Assembly (NCBI RefSeq): GCF_947623445.1
Contig: NC_135243.1
Coordinates: forward strand, 18,174,479 to 18,238,478
Length of the DNA stretch: 64,000 nt
Direction: 5' to 3'
Source: Clavelina lepadiformis
Taxonomy: Eukaryota > Chordata > Ascidiacea > Aplousobranchia > Clavelinidae
Both the position numbers and the translations under genes were made by a program. How positions within the stretch are numbered: the first letter of the stretch is position 1; each line of letters begins with the position of its first letter. The notes under the pieces were generated by a model. The model was not told the origin of the DNA. It searched no databases and saw nothing but the letters and a program-made list of their open reading frames with translations. This document shows positions 48,086-61,049 of this stretch, piece by piece.

Positions 48086-48203
48086 GCTTACAACACCCGG
48101 TATTCCCAGGCGGTCACCAATAAAAGTACTAACCGGGCCCGAGGTTGCCTAACTTCCGACATCGAACGAGATCGGGTCTACTTAACCTGGTATGGTCGTA
48201 GGC
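48086..48203 (-). rRNA. 5S rRNA gene, unit 210, strongly altered box C
   Basis: The segment over the start of box C reads TACTTTTATTGGTGACC, against TACTTGGATGGGTGACC in most copies. That is three changes in a few bases of the TFIIIA contact region. Related copies at 4923, 61162 and 63687 have two of them (TACTTTTATGGG). It also has the GATGTCGG helix III change. A likely inactive copy. Confidence 0.88.
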
Positions 48204-50610
48204 GAATTCAAAAGAAAGAAAATGGCCTTTTCAGTTATAATTCGATTGCATAGGAAATTCAAAAACACAAACAGTTGCTAGAAATTTGATTGAAATATAC
48301 AGCATGACTAAAATCCTAACAACACCCGGTATTCCCAGGCGGTCACCCATCCAAGTACTAACCGGGCCCGAGGTTGCTTAACTTCCGAGATCGAACGAGA
48401 TCGGGTCTACTCAACCTGGTATGGTAGTAGGCGATTTCAAAAGAAAAAAAATGGCCTTTTCAATTATAATTCGATTGCATAGGAGGTTTGACAACAGCAA
48501 ACAGTTGCTATAAATTTGATTGAAATATACAGCATGACTAAAATGCTTACAACACCCGGTATTCCCAGGCGGTCACCCATCCAAGTACTAACCGGGCCCG
48601 AGGTTGCCTAACTTCCGAGATCGAACGAGATCGGGTCTACTCAACCTGGTATGGTCGTAGGCGAATTCAAAAGAAAGAAAATGGCCTTTTCAATTATATT
48701 TCGATTGCATAGGAAATTCAAAAGCGCAAACAGTTGCTAGAAATTTGATTGAAATATACAGCATGACTAAAATGCTTACAACACCCGGTATTCCCAGGCG
48801 GTCACCCATCCAAGTACTAACCGGGCCCGAGGTTGCTTAACTTCCGAGATCGAACGAGATCGGGTCTACTCAACCTGGTATGGTCGTAGGCGATTTCAAA
48901 AGAAAGAAAATGGCTTTTTCAATTATAATTCGATTGCATTGGAAGTTTGACAAAGGCAAACAGTTGCTAGAAATTTGATTGAAAAATACAGCATGACTAA
49001 AATGCTTACAACACCCGGTATTCCCAGGCGGTCACCCATCCAAGTACTAACCGGGCCCGAGGTTGCTTAACTTCCGAGATCGAACGAGATCGGGTCTACT
49101 CAACCTGGTATGGTAGTAGGCGATTTCAAAAAAAAGACAATGGCTTTTTCAATTATAATTCGATTGCATAGGAAGTTTGACAACAGCAAACAGTTGCCAG
49201 AAATTTGATTGAAATATACAGCATGACTAAAATGCTTACAACACCCGGTATTCCCAGGCGGTCACCCATCCAAGTACTAACCGGGCCCGCGGTTGCCTAA
49301 CTTCCGAGATCGAACGAGATCGGGTCTACTCAACCTGGTATGGTCGTAGGCGAATTCAAAAGAAAAAAAATGGCTTTTTCAATTATAATTCGATTGCATA
49401 GGAAATTCAAAAGCGCAAACAGTTGCTAGAAATTTGATTGAAATATACAGCATGACTAAAATGCTTACAACACCCGGTATTCCCAGGCGGTCACCCATCC
49501 AAGTACTAACCGGGCCCGAGGTTGCTTAACTTCCGAGATCGAACGAGATCGGGTCTACTCAGCCTGGTATGGTAGTAGGCGATTTCAAAAGAAAAAAAAT
49601 GGCTTTTTCAATTATAATTCGATTGCATAGGAGGTTTGACAAAGGCAAACAGTTGCTATAAATTTGATTGAAATATACAGCATGACTAAAATGCTTACAA
49701 CACCCGGTATTCCCAGGCGGTCACCCATCCAAGTACTAACCGGGCCCGAGGTTGCCTAACTTCCGAGATCGAACGAGATCGGGTCTACTCAACCTGGTAT
49801 GGTCGTAGGCGAATTCAAAAGAAAGAAAATGGCCTTTTCAATTATAATTCGATTGCATAGGAAATTCAAAAGCGCAAACAGTTGCTAGAAATTTGATTGA
49901 AATATACAGCATGACTAAAATGCTTACAACACCCGGTATTCCCAGGCGGTCACCCATCCAAGTACTAACCGGGCCCGAGGTTGCTTAACTTCCGAGATCG
50001 AACGAGATCGGGTCTACTCAACCTGGTATGGTCGTAGGCGATTTCAAAAGAAAGAAAATGGCTTTTTCAATTATAATTCGATTGCATTGGAAGTTTGACA
50101 AAGGCAAACAGTTGCTAGAAATTTGATTGAAAAATACAGCATGACTAAAATGCTTACAATACCCGGTATTCCCAGGCGGTCACCCATCCAAGTACTAACC
50201 GGGCCCGAGGTTGCTTAACTTCCGAGATCGAACGAGATCGGGTCTACTCAACCTGGTATGGTAGTAGGCGAATTCAATAGAAAGAAAATGGCTTTTTCAA
50301 TTATAATTCGATTGCATAGGAAATTCAAAAGCACAAACAGTTGCTAGAAATTTGATTGAAATATACAGCATGACTAAAATGCTTACAACACCCGGTATTC
50401 CCAGGCGGTCACCCATCCAAGTACTAACCGGGCCCGAGGTTGCTTAACTTCCGAGATCGAACGAGATCGGGTCTACTCAGCCTGGTATGGTAGTAGGCGA
50501 TTTCAAAAGAAAAAAAATGGCTTTTTCAATTATAATTCGATTGCATAGGAGGTTTGACAACAGCAAACAGTTGCTATAAATTTGATTGAAATATACAGCA
50601 TGACTAAAAT

Positions 50611-52020
50611 GCTTACAACACCCGGTATTCCCAGGCGGTCACCCATACAAGTACTAAACGGGCCCGAGGTTGCCTAACTTCCGACATCGAACGAGATCGG
50701 GTCTACTTAACCTGGTATGGTCGTAGGCGAATTCAAAAGAAAGAAAATGGCCTTTTCAATTATAATTCGATTGCATAAGAAATTCAAAAACGCAAACAGT
50801 TGCTAGAAATTTGATTGAAATATACAGCATGACTAAATTGCTTATAACACCCGGTATTCCCAGGCGGTCACCCATCCAAGTACTAACCGGGCCAGAGGTT
50901 GCTTAACTTCCGAGATCGAACGAGATCGGGTCTACTCAACCTGGTATGGTCGTAGGCGAATTCAAAAGAAAGAAAATGGCTTTTTCAATTATAATTCGAT
51001 TGCATAGGAAATTCAAAAACGCAAACAGTTGCTAGAAATTTGATTGAAATATACAGCATGACTAAAATGCTTACAACACCCGGTATTCCCAGGCGGTCAC
51101 CCATCCAAGTACTAACCGGGCCCGTGGTTGCTTAACTTCCGAGATCGAACGAGATCGGGTCTACTCAACCTGGTATGGTAGTAGGCGATTTCAAAAGAAA
51201 GACAATGGCTTTTTCAATTATAATTCGATTGCATAGGAAGTTTGACAACAGCAAACATTTGCTATAAATTTGATTGAAATATACAGCATGACTAAAATGC
51301 TTACAACACCCGGTATTCCCAGGCGGTCACCCATACAAGTACTAACCGGGCCCGAGGTTGCCTAACTTCCGACATCGAACGAGATCGGGTCTACTTAACC
51401 TGGTATGGTCGTAGGCGAATTCAAAAGAAAGAAAATGGCCTTTTCAATTATAATTCGATTGCATAAGAAATTCAAAAACGCAAACAGTTGCTAGAAATTT
51501 GATTGAAATATACAGCATGACTAAATTGCTTATAACACCCGGTATTCCCAGGCGGTCACCCATCCAAGTACTAACCGGGCCAGAGGTTGCTTAACTTCCG
51601 AGATCGAACGAGATCGGGTCTACTCAACCTGGTATGGTAGTAGGCGATTTCAAAAGAAAAAAAATGGCCTTTTCAATTATAATTCGATTGCATAGGAAGT
51701 TTGACAACGGCAAACAGTTGCTATAAATTTGATTGAAATATACAGCATGACTAAAATGCTTACAACACCCGGTATTCCCAGGCGGTCACCCATCCAAGTA
51801 CTAACCGGGCCCGAGGTTGCTTAACTTCCGAGATCGAACTACATCGGGTCCACTCAACCTGGTATGGTCGTAGGCGATTTCAAAAGAAAGAAAATGGCGT
51901 TTTCAATTATAATTCGATTGCATAGGAAGTTTGACAAAGGCAAACAGTTGCTAGAAATTTGATTGAAATATACAGCATGACTAAAATGCTTACAACACCC
52001 GGTATTCCCAGGCGGTCACC
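50611..52020 (-). repeat. HOR block, about 7 units, repeated at 53134-54543
   Basis: Units 221-227 match units 232-238 at 2523 bp (11 units), with shared rare states: CCCGTTTAG, GTTATAAGC with weak terminator, catttgctat spacer, GATGTAG. The third version at 57032-57721 is part of the 14-unit duplication. Confidence 0.87.
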
Positions 52021-52105
52021 CATCCAAGTACTAACCGGGCCCGAGGTTGCTTAACTTCCGAGATCGAACTACATCGAGTCCACTCAACCTGGTATGGTCG
52101 TAGGC
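51988..52105 (-). rRNA. 5S rRNA gene, unit 227, GACTCGATGTAG helix III
   Basis: Helix III reads GGACTCGATGTAGTTCG, one change beyond its neighbour at 51758, which reads GGACCCGATGTAGTTCG. The two adjacent units share the rare GATGTAG form, and the spacers to the left of 51988 and 52218 share the rare gcgttttc flank, so one is a copy of the other. Confidence 0.88.
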
Positions 52106-53133
52106 GATTTCAAAAGAAAGAAAATGGCGTTTTCAATTATAATTCGATTGCATAGGAAGTTTGACAAAGGCAAACAGTTGCTAGAAATTTGATTGAAATA
52201 TACAGCATGACTAAAATGCTTACAACACCCGGTATTCCCAGGCGGTCACCCATCCAAGTACTAACCGGGCCCTAGGTTGTTTACTTCCGAGATCGAACGA
52301 GATCGGGTCTACTCAACCTGGTATGGTCGTAAGCGATTTCAAAAGAAAGAAAATGGCTTTTTCAATTATAATTCGATTGCATAGGAAATTCAAAAAGGAA
52401 ACAGTTGCTAGAAATTTGATTGAAATATACAGCATGACTAAAATGCTTACAACACCCGGTATTCCCAGGCGGTCACCCATACAAGTACTAACCGGGCCCG
52501 AGGTTGCTTAACTTCCGAGATCGAACGAGATCGGGTCTACTCAACCTGGTATGGTCGTAAGCGATTTCAAAAGAAAGAAAATGGCCTTTTCAATTTTAAT
52601 TCGATTCCATAGGAAGTTTGACAAAATCAAACAGTTGCTAGAAATTTGATTGAAATATACAGCATGACTAAAATGCTTACAACACCCGGTATACCCAGGC
52701 GTTCACCCATACAAGTACTAACCGGGCCCGAGGTTGCCTAACTTCCGAGATCGAACGAGATCGGGTCTACTCAACCTGGTATGGTCGTAGGCGAATTCAA
52801 AAGAAAGAAAATGGCTTTTTCAATTATAATTCGATTGCATAGGAAATTCAAAAACGCAAACAGTTGCTAGAAATTTGATTGAAATATACAGCATGACTAA
52901 AATGCTTACAACACCCGGTATTCCCAGGCGGTCACCCATCCAAGTACTAACCGGGCCCGAGGTTGCTTAACTTCCGAGATCGAACGAGATCGGGTCTACT
53001 CAACCTGGTATGGTAGTAGGCGATTTCAAAAGAAAGACAATGGCTTTTTCAATTATAATTCGATTGCATAGGAAGTTTGACAACAGCAAACAGTTGCTAT
53101 AAATTTGATTGAAATATACAGCATGACTAAAAT

Positions 53134-53251
53134 GCATACAACACCCGGTATTCCCAGGCGGTCACCCATACAAGTACTAAACGGGCCCGAGGTTGCCTAA
53201 CTTCCGACATCGAACGAGATCGGGTCTACTTAACCTGGTATGGTCGTAGGC
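53134..53251 (-). rRNA. 5S rRNA gene, unit 232, GTTGTATGC 3' end
   Basis: The 3' end is GTTGTATGC, giving C.T at helix I pair 3, and the post-box-A segment reads CCCGTTTAG. The second change is shared with its HOR partner at 50611; the first is private. Confidence 0.9.
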
Positions 53252-53692
53252 GAATTCAAAAGAAAGAAAATGGCCTTTTCAATTATAATTCGATTGCATA
53301 AGAAATTCAAAAACGCAAACAGTTGCTAGAAATTTGATTGAAATATACAGCATGACTAAATTGCTTATAACACCCGGTATTCCCAGGCGGTCACCCATCC
53401 AAGTACTAACCGGGCCAGAGGTTGCTTAACTTCCGAGATCGAACGAGATCGGGTCTACTCAACCTGGTATGGTCGTAGGCGAATTCAAAAGAAAGAAAAT
53501 GGCTTTTTCAATTATAATTCGATTGCATAGGAAATTCAAAAACGCAAACAGTTGCTAGAAATTTGATTGAAATATACAGCATGACTAAAATGCTTACAAC
53601 ACCCGGTATTCCCAGGCGGTCACCCATCCAAGTACTAACCGGGCCCGAGGTTGCTTAACTTCCGAGATCGAACGAGATCGGGTCTACTCAAC

Positions 53693-56600
53693 CTGGTATG
53701 GTAGTAGGCGATTTCAAAAGAAAGACAATGGCTTTTTCAATTATAATTCGATTGCATAGGAAGTTTGACAACAGCAAACATTTGCTATAAATTTGATTGA
53801 AATATACAGCATGACTAAAATGCTTACAACACCCGGTATTCCCAGGCGGTCACCCATACAAGTACTAACCGGGCCCGAGGTTGCCTAACTTCCGACATCG
53901 AACGAGATCGGGTCTACTTAACCTGGTATGGTCGTAGGCGAATTCAAAAGAAAGAAAATGGCCTTTTCAATTATAATTCGATTGCATAAGAAATTCAAAA
54001 ACGCAAACAGTTGCTAGAAATTTGATTGAAATATACAGCATGACTAAATTGCTTATAACACCCGGTATTCCCAGGCGGTCACCCATCCAAGTACTAACCG
54101 GGCCAGAGGTTGCTTAACTTCCGAGATCGAACGAGATCGGGTCTACTCAACCTGGTATGGTAGTAGGCGATTTCAAAAGAAAAAAAATGGCCTTTTCAAT
54201 TATAATTCGATTGCATAGGAAGTTTGACAACGGCAAACAGTTGCTATAAATTTGATTGAAATATACAGCATGACTAAAATGCTTACAACACCCGGTATTC
54301 CCAGGCGGTCACCCATCCAAGTACTAACCGGGCCCGAGGTTGCTTAACTTCCGAGATCGAACTACATCGGGTCCACTCAACCTGGTATGGTCGTAGGCGA
54401 TTTCAAAAGAAAGAAAATGGCGTTTTCAATTATAATTCGATTGCATAGGAAGTTTGACAAAGGCAAACAGTTGCTAGAAATTTGATTGAAATATACAGCA
54501 TGACTAAAATGCTTACAACACCCGGTATTCCCAGGCGGTCACCCATCCAAGTACTAACCGGGCCCGAGGTTGCTTAACTTCCGAGATCGAACGAGATCGG
54601 ATCTACTCAACCTGGAATGGTCGTAGGCGATTTCAAAAAAAAAATGGCCTTTTCAATTATAATTCGATTGCATAGGAAATTCAAAAACGCAAACAGTTGC
54701 TATAAATTTGATTGAAATATAGTGCATGACTAAAATGCTTACAACACCCGGTATTCCCAGGCGGTCACCCATCCAAGTACTAACCGGGCCCGAGGTTGCT
54801 TAACTTCCGAGATCGAACGAGATCGGGTCTACTCAACCTGGTATGGTAGTAGGCGATTTCAAAAGAAAGACACTGACTTTTTCAATTATAATTCGATTGC
54901 ATAGGAAGTTTGACAACAGCAAACAGTTGCCAGAAATTTGATTGAAATATACAGCATGACTAAAGTGCTTACAACACCCGGTATTCCCAGGCGGTCACCC
55001 ATCCAAGTACTAACCGGGCCCTAGGTTGCTTAACTTCCGAGATCGAACGAGATCGGGTCTACTCAACCTGGTATGGTCGTAGGCGATTTCAAAAGAAAGA
55101 AAATGGCCTTTTCAATTATAATTCGATTGCATAGGAAGTTTGACAAAGGCAAACAGTTGCTAGAAATTTGATTGAAATATACAGCATGACTAAAATGTTT
55201 ACAACACCCGGTATTCCCAGGCGGTCACCCATCCAAGTACTAACCGGGCCCGAGGTTGCTTAACTTCCGAGATCGAACGAGATCGGGTCTACTCAACCTG
55301 GTATGGTCGTAGGCGATTTCAAAAGAAAGAAAATGGCCTTTTCAATTATAATTCGATTGCATAGGAAATTCAAAACTCAAACAGTTGCTATAAATTTGAT
55401 TGAAATATACAGCATGACTAAAATGCTTACAACACCCGGTATTCCCAGGCGGTCCCCCATCCAAGTACTAACCGGGCCCGAGGTTGCTTAACTTCCGAGA
55501 TCGAACGAGATCGGGTCTACTCAACCTGGTATGGTCGTAGGCGATTTCAAAAGAAAGAAAATAGCTTTTTCAATTATAATTCGATTGCATAGGAAGTTTG
55601 ACAAAGGCAAACAGTTGCTATAAATTTGATTGAAATATACAGCATGACTAAAATGCTTACAACACCCGGTATTCTCAGGCGGTCACCCATCCAAGTACTA
55701 ACCGGGCCCGAGGTTGCTTAACTTCCGAGATCGAACGAGATCGGGTCTACTCAACCTGGTATGGTCGTAGGCGATTTCAAAAGAAAGAAAATGGTATTTT
55801 CAATTATAATTCGATTGCATTGGAAGTTTGACAAAAGCAAACAGTTGCTAGAAATTTGATTGAAATATACAGCATGACTAAAATGCTTACAACACCCGGT
55901 ATTCCCAGGCGGTCACCCATCCAAGTACTAACCGGGCCCGAGGTTGCTTAACTTCCGAGATCGAACGAGATCGGGTCTACTCAACCTGGTATGGTAGTAG
56001 GCGATTTCAAAAGAAAGACAATGGCTTTTTCAATTATAATTCGATTGCATAGGAAGTTTGACAACAGCAAACAGTTTCCAGAAATTTGATTGAAATATAC
56101 AGCATGACTAAAATGCTTACAACACCCGGTATTCCCAGGCGGTCACCCATCCAAGTACTAACCGGGCCCGAGGTTGCCTAACTTCCGAGATCGAACGAGA
56201 TCGGGACTACTCAACCTGGTATGGTCGTAGGCGAATTCAAAAGAAAAAAAATGGCTTTTTCAATTATAATTCGATTGCATAGGAAATTCAAAAGCGCAAA
56301 CAGTTGCTAGAAATTTGATTGAAATATACAGCATGACTAAAATGTTTACAACACCCGGTATTCCCAGGCGGTCACCCATCCAAGTACTAACCGGGCCCGA
56401 GGTTGCTTAACTTCCGAGATCGAACGAGATCGGGTCTACTCAACCTGGTATGGTCGTAGGCGATTTCAAAAGAAAGAAAATGGCCTTTTCAATTATAATT
56501 CGATTGCATAGGAAATTCAAAACTCAAACAGTTGCTATAAATTTGATTGAAATATACAGCATGACTAAAATGCTTACAACACCCGGTATTCCCAGGCGGT

Positions 56601-56909
56601 CCCCCATCCAAGTACTAACCGGGCCCGAGGTTGCTTAACTTCCGAGATCGAACGAGATCGGGTCTACTCAACCTGGTATGGTCGTAGGCGATTTCAAAAG
56701 AAAGAAAATAGCTTTTTCAATTATAATTCGATTGCATAGAAAGTTTGACAAAGGCAAACAGTTGCTATAAATTTGATTGAAATATACAGCATGACTAAAA
56801 TGCTTACAACACCCGGTATTCCCAGGCGGTCACCCATCCAAGTACTAACCGGGCCCGAGGTTGCTTAACTTCCGAGATCGAACGAGATCGGGTCTACTCA
56901 ACCTGGTAT
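53693..56909 (-). repeat. 14-unit HOR, left copy (tandem with about 56910-60119)
   Basis: Units 235-247 match units 249-261 at a constant 3210 bp. I found no difference by eye, including length-labile A10 tracts. The exact ends cannot be fixed, because the exchange lies in near-identical gene sequence around 53592-53709 and 56802-56919. Confidence 0.9.
55197..55314 (-). rRNA. 5S rRNA gene, unit 241, GTTGTAAAC 3' end class
   Basis: The 3' end GTTGTAAAC adds a C.A mismatch at helix I pair 2 to the usual one at pair 3. Five members, all in the last 9 kb: 55197, 56344, 58407, 59554 and 62769. It is a young variant being spread locally by duplication. Confidence 0.9.
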
Positions 56910-56919
56910 GGTAGTAGGC
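56802..56919 (-). rRNA. 5S rRNA gene, unit 248, joint of the 14-unit duplication
   Basis: To its left, the spacer (aatagc and cataga aagtttg) matches the one before the gene at 60012. The gene body and the flank to its right match the gene at 53592. The unit therefore joins the end of one 14-unit block to the start of the next, with the exchange point near or inside this gene. Confidence 0.9.
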
Positions 56920-59900
56920 GATTTCAAAAGAAAGACAATGGCTTTTTCAATTATAATTCGATTGCATAGGAAGTTTGACAACAGCAAACATTTGCTATAA
57001 ATTTGATTGAAATATACAGCATGACTAAAATGCTTACAACACCCGGTATTCCCAGGCGGTCACCCATACAAGTACTAACCGGGCCCGAGGTTGCCTAACT
57101 TCCGACATCGAACGAGATCGGGTCTACTTAACCTGGTATGGTCGTAGGCGAATTCAAAAGAAAGAAAATGGCCTTTTCAATTATAATTCGATTGCATAAG
57201 AAATTCAAAAACGCAAACAGTTGCTAGAAATTTGATTGAAATATACAGCATGACTAAATTGCTTATAACACCCGGTATTCCCAGGCGGTCACCCATCCAA
57301 GTACTAACCGGGCCAGAGGTTGCTTAACTTCCGAGATCGAACGAGATCGGGTCTACTCAACCTGGTATGGTAGTAGGCGATTTCAAAAGAAAAAAAATGG
57401 CCTTTTCAATTATAATTCGATTGCATAGGAAGTTTGACAACGGCAAACAGTTGCTATAAATTTGATTGAAATATACAGCATGACTAAAATGCTTACAACA
57501 CCCGGTATTCCCAGGCGGTCACCCATCCAAGTACTAACCGGGCCCGAGGTTGCTTAACTTCCGAGATCGAACTACATCGGGTCCACTCAACCTGGTATGG
57601 TCGTAGGCGATTTCAAAAGAAAGAAAATGGCGTTTTCAATTATAATTCGATTGCATAGGAAGTTTGACAAAGGCAAACAGTTGCTAGAAATTTGATTGAA
57701 ATATACAGCATGACTAAAATGCTTACAACACCCGGTATTCCCAGGCGGTCACCCATCCAAGTACTAACCGGGCCCGAGGTTGCTTAACTTCCGAGATCGA
57801 ACGAGATCGGATCTACTCAACCTGGAATGGTCGTAGGCGATTTCAAAAAAAAAATGGCCTTTTCAATTATAATTCGATTGCATAGGAAATTCAAAAACGC
57901 AAACAGTTGCTATAAATTTGATTGAAATATAGTGCATGACTAAAATGCTTACAACACCCGGTATTCCCAGGCGGTCACCCATCCAAGTACTAACCGGGCC
58001 CGAGGTTGCTTAACTTCCGAGATCGAACGAGATCGGGTCTACTCAACCTGGTATGGTAGTAGGCGATTTCAAAAGAAAGACACTGACTTTTTCAATTATA
58101 ATTCGATTGCATAGGAAGTTTGACAACAGCAAACAGTTGCCAGAAATTTGATTGAAATATACAGCATGACTAAAGTGCTTACAACACCCGGTATTCCCAG
58201 GCGGTCACCCATCCAAGTACTAACCGGGCCCTAGGTTGCTTAACTTCCGAGATCGAACGAGATCGGGTCTACTCAACCTGGTATGGTCGTAGGCGATTTC
58301 AAAAGAAAGAAAATGGCCTTTTCAATTATAATTCGATTGCATAGGAAGTTTGACAAAGGCAAACAGTTGCTAGAAATTTGATTGAAATATACAGCATGAC
58401 TAAAATGTTTACAACACCCGGTATTCCCAGGCGGTCACCCATCCAAGTACTAACCGGGCCCGAGGTTGCTTAACTTCCGAGATCGAACGAGATCGGGTCT
58501 ACTCAACCTGGTATGGTCGTAGGCGATTTCAAAAGAAAGAAAATGGCCTTTTCAATTATAATTCGATTGCATAGGAAATTCAAAACTCAAACAGTTGCTA
58601 TAAATTTGATTGAAATATACAGCATGACTAAAATGCTTACAACACCCGGTATTCCCAGGCGGTCCCCCATCCAAGTACTAACCGGGCCCGAGGTTGCTTA
58701 ACTTCCGAGATCGAACGAGATCGGGTCTACTCAACCTGGTATGGTCGTAGGCGATTTCAAAAGAAAGAAAATAGCTTTTTCAATTATAATTCGATTGCAT
58801 AGGAAGTTTGACAAAGGCAAACAGTTGCTATAAATTTGATTGAAATATACAGCATGACTAAAATGCTTACAACACCCGGTATTCTCAGGCGGTCACCCAT
58901 CCAAGTACTAACCGGGCCCGAGGTTGCTTAACTTCCGAGATCGAACGAGATCGGGTCTACTCAACCTGGTATGGTCGTAGGCGATTTCAAAAGAAAGAAA
59001 ATGGTATTTTCAATTATAATTCGATTGCATTGGAAGTTTGACAAAAGCAAACAGTTGCTAGAAATTTGATTGAAATATACAGCATGACTAAAATGCTTAC
59101 AACACCCGGTATTCCCAGGCGGTCACCCATCCAAGTACTAACCGGGCCCGAGGTTGCTTAACTTCCGAGATCGAACGAGATCGGGTCTACTCAACCTGGT
59201 ATGGTAGTAGGCGATTTCAAAAGAAAGACAATGGCTTTTTCAATTATAATTCGATTGCATAGGAAGTTTGACAACAGCAAACAGTTTCCAGAAATTTGAT
59301 TGAAATATACAGCATGACTAAAATGCTTACAACACCCGGTATTCCCAGGCGGTCACCCATCCAAGTACTAACCGGGCCCGAGGTTGCCTAACTTCCGAGA
59401 TCGAACGAGATCGGGACTACTCAACCTGGTATGGTCGTAGGCGAATTCAAAAGAAAAAAAATGGCTTTTTCAATTATAATTCGATTGCATAGGAAATTCA
59501 AAAGCGCAAACAGTTGCTAGAAATTTGATTGAAATATACAGCATGACTAAAATGTTTACAACACCCGGTATTCCCAGGCGGTCACCCATCCAAGTACTAA
59601 CCGGGCCCGAGGTTGCTTAACTTCCGAGATCGAACGAGATCGGGTCTACTCAACCTGGTATGGTCGTAGGCGATTTCAAAAGAAAGAAAATGGCCTTTTC
59701 AATTATAATTCGATTGCATAGGAAATTCAAAACTCAAACAGTTGCTATAAATTTGATTGAAATATACAGCATGACTAAAATGCTTACAACACCCGGTATT
59801 CCCAGGCGGTCCCCCATCCAAGTACTAACCGGGCCCGAGGTTGCTTAACTTCCGAGATCGAACGAGATCGGGTCTACTCAACCTGGTATGGTCGTAGGCG

Positions 59901-60119
59901 ATTTCAAAAGAAAGAAAATAGCTTTTTCAATTATAATTCGATTGCATAGAAAGTTTGACAAAGGCAAACAGTTGCTATAAATTTGATTGAAATATACAGC
60001 ATGACTAAAATGCTTACAACACCCGGTATTCTCAGGCGGTCACCCATCCAAGTACTAACCGGGCCCGAGGTTGCTTAACTTCCGAGATCGAACGAGATCG
60101 GGTCTACTCAACCTGGTAT
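56910..60119 (-). repeat. 14-unit HOR, right copy
   Basis: Second copy of the block above. Beyond 60012 the order changes to a 2-unit repeat. Part of this block (58177-59094) recurs at 62539-63456 (offset 4362). Confidence 0.9.
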
Positions 60120-60819
60120 GGTCGTAGGCGATTTCAAAAGAAAGAAAATGGTATTTTCAATTATAATTCGATTGCATTGGAAGTTTGACAAAAGCAAACA
60201 GTTGCTAGAAATTTGATTGAAATATACAGCATGACTAAAATGCTTACAACACCCGGTATTCCCAGGCGGTCCCCCATCCAAGTACTAACCGGGCCCGAGG
60301 TTGCTTAACTTCCGAGATCGAACGAGATCGGGTCTACTCAACCTGGTATGGTCGTAGGCGATTTCAAAAGAAAGAAAATAGCTTTTTCAATTATAATTCG
60401 ATTGCATAGGAAGTTTGACAAAGGCAAACAGTTGCTATAAATTTGATTGAAATATACAGCATGACTAAAATGCTTACAACACCCGGTATTCTCAGGCGGT
60501 CACCCATCCAAGTACTAACCGGGCCCGAGGTTGCTTAACTTCCGAGATCGAACGAGATCGGGTCTACTCAACCTGGTATGGTCGTAGGCGATTTCAAAAG
60601 AAAGAAAATGGTATTTTCAATTATAATTCGATTGCATTGGAAGTTTGACAAAAGCAAACAGTTGCTAGAAATTTGATTGAAATATACAGCATGACTAAAA
60701 TGCTTACAACACCCGGTATTCCCAGGCGGTCACCCATCCAAGTACTAACCGGGCCCGAGGTTGCTTAACTTCCGAGATCGAACGAGATCGGGTCTACTCA
60801 ACCTGGTATGGTAGTAGGC
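59900..60819 (-). repeat. 2-unit tandem duplication (460 bp)
   Basis: Units 262-263 and 264-265 alternate the same two types: a gene with GCCTGAGAATACC and a unit with the rare atggtatttt spacer. Small differences (cataga against catagg; GGGGGACC against GGGTGACC) show the second copy is already partly changed. Confidence 0.87.
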
Positions 60820-60931
60820 GATTTCAAAAGAAAGACAATGGCTTTTTCAATTATAATTCGATTGCATAGGAAGTTTGACAACAGCAAACAGTTTCCAGAA
60901 ATTTGATTGAAATATACAGCATGACTAAAAT

Positions 60932-61049
60932 GCTTACAACACCCGGTATTCCCAGGCGGTCACCCATCCGAGTACTAACCGGGCCCTAGGTTGCTTAACT
61001 TCCGAGATCGAACGAGATCGGGTCTACTCAACTTGGTATGGTCGTAGGC
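60932..61049 (-). rRNA. 5S rRNA gene, unit 266, GTACTCGGATGG variant
   Basis: Just before box C the gene reads GTACTCGGATGG instead of GTACTTGGATGG, a private change. It also has CCTAGGG after box A and CCAAGTTG in helix II, both shared with the genes at 4693, 35235, 41433 and 63457. Confidence 0.88.

Larger units (their letters stand above)
40173..48203 (-). repeat. Array tile 6: 5S units 176-210 with gene coordinates
   Basis: Low coordinates of the 5S genes (to +117; * to +116): 40285, 40515, 40745, 40973, 41203, 41433, 41663, 41892*, 42119, 42348, 42578, 42808, 43037*, 43264, 43493, 43723, 43953, 44186, 44416, 44645*, 44872, 45102, 45331, 45561, 45791, 46020, 46250, 46480, 46708, 46938, 47168, 47398, 47626, 47856, 48086. 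It contains the 5-unit tandem duplication, a block resembling the left end of the window (units 193-203 versus 13-21 and 5-7), and an identical single-unit pair. Confidence 0.95.
48204..56232 (-). repeat. Array tile 7: 5S units 211-245 with gene coordinates
   Basis: Low coordinates of the 5S genes (to +117; * to +116): 48315, 48545, 48774, 49004, 49234, 49463, 49693, 49922, 50152, 50381, 50611, 50840, 51069, 51299, 51528, 51758, 51988, 52218*, 52445, 52675, 52904, 53134, 53363, 53592, 53822, 54051, 54281, 54511, 54737, 54967, 55197, 55425, 55655, 55885, 56115. Units 221-227 match units 232-238 (offset 2523). The first copy of the 14-unit block starts in the gene at 53592. Confidence 0.95.
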
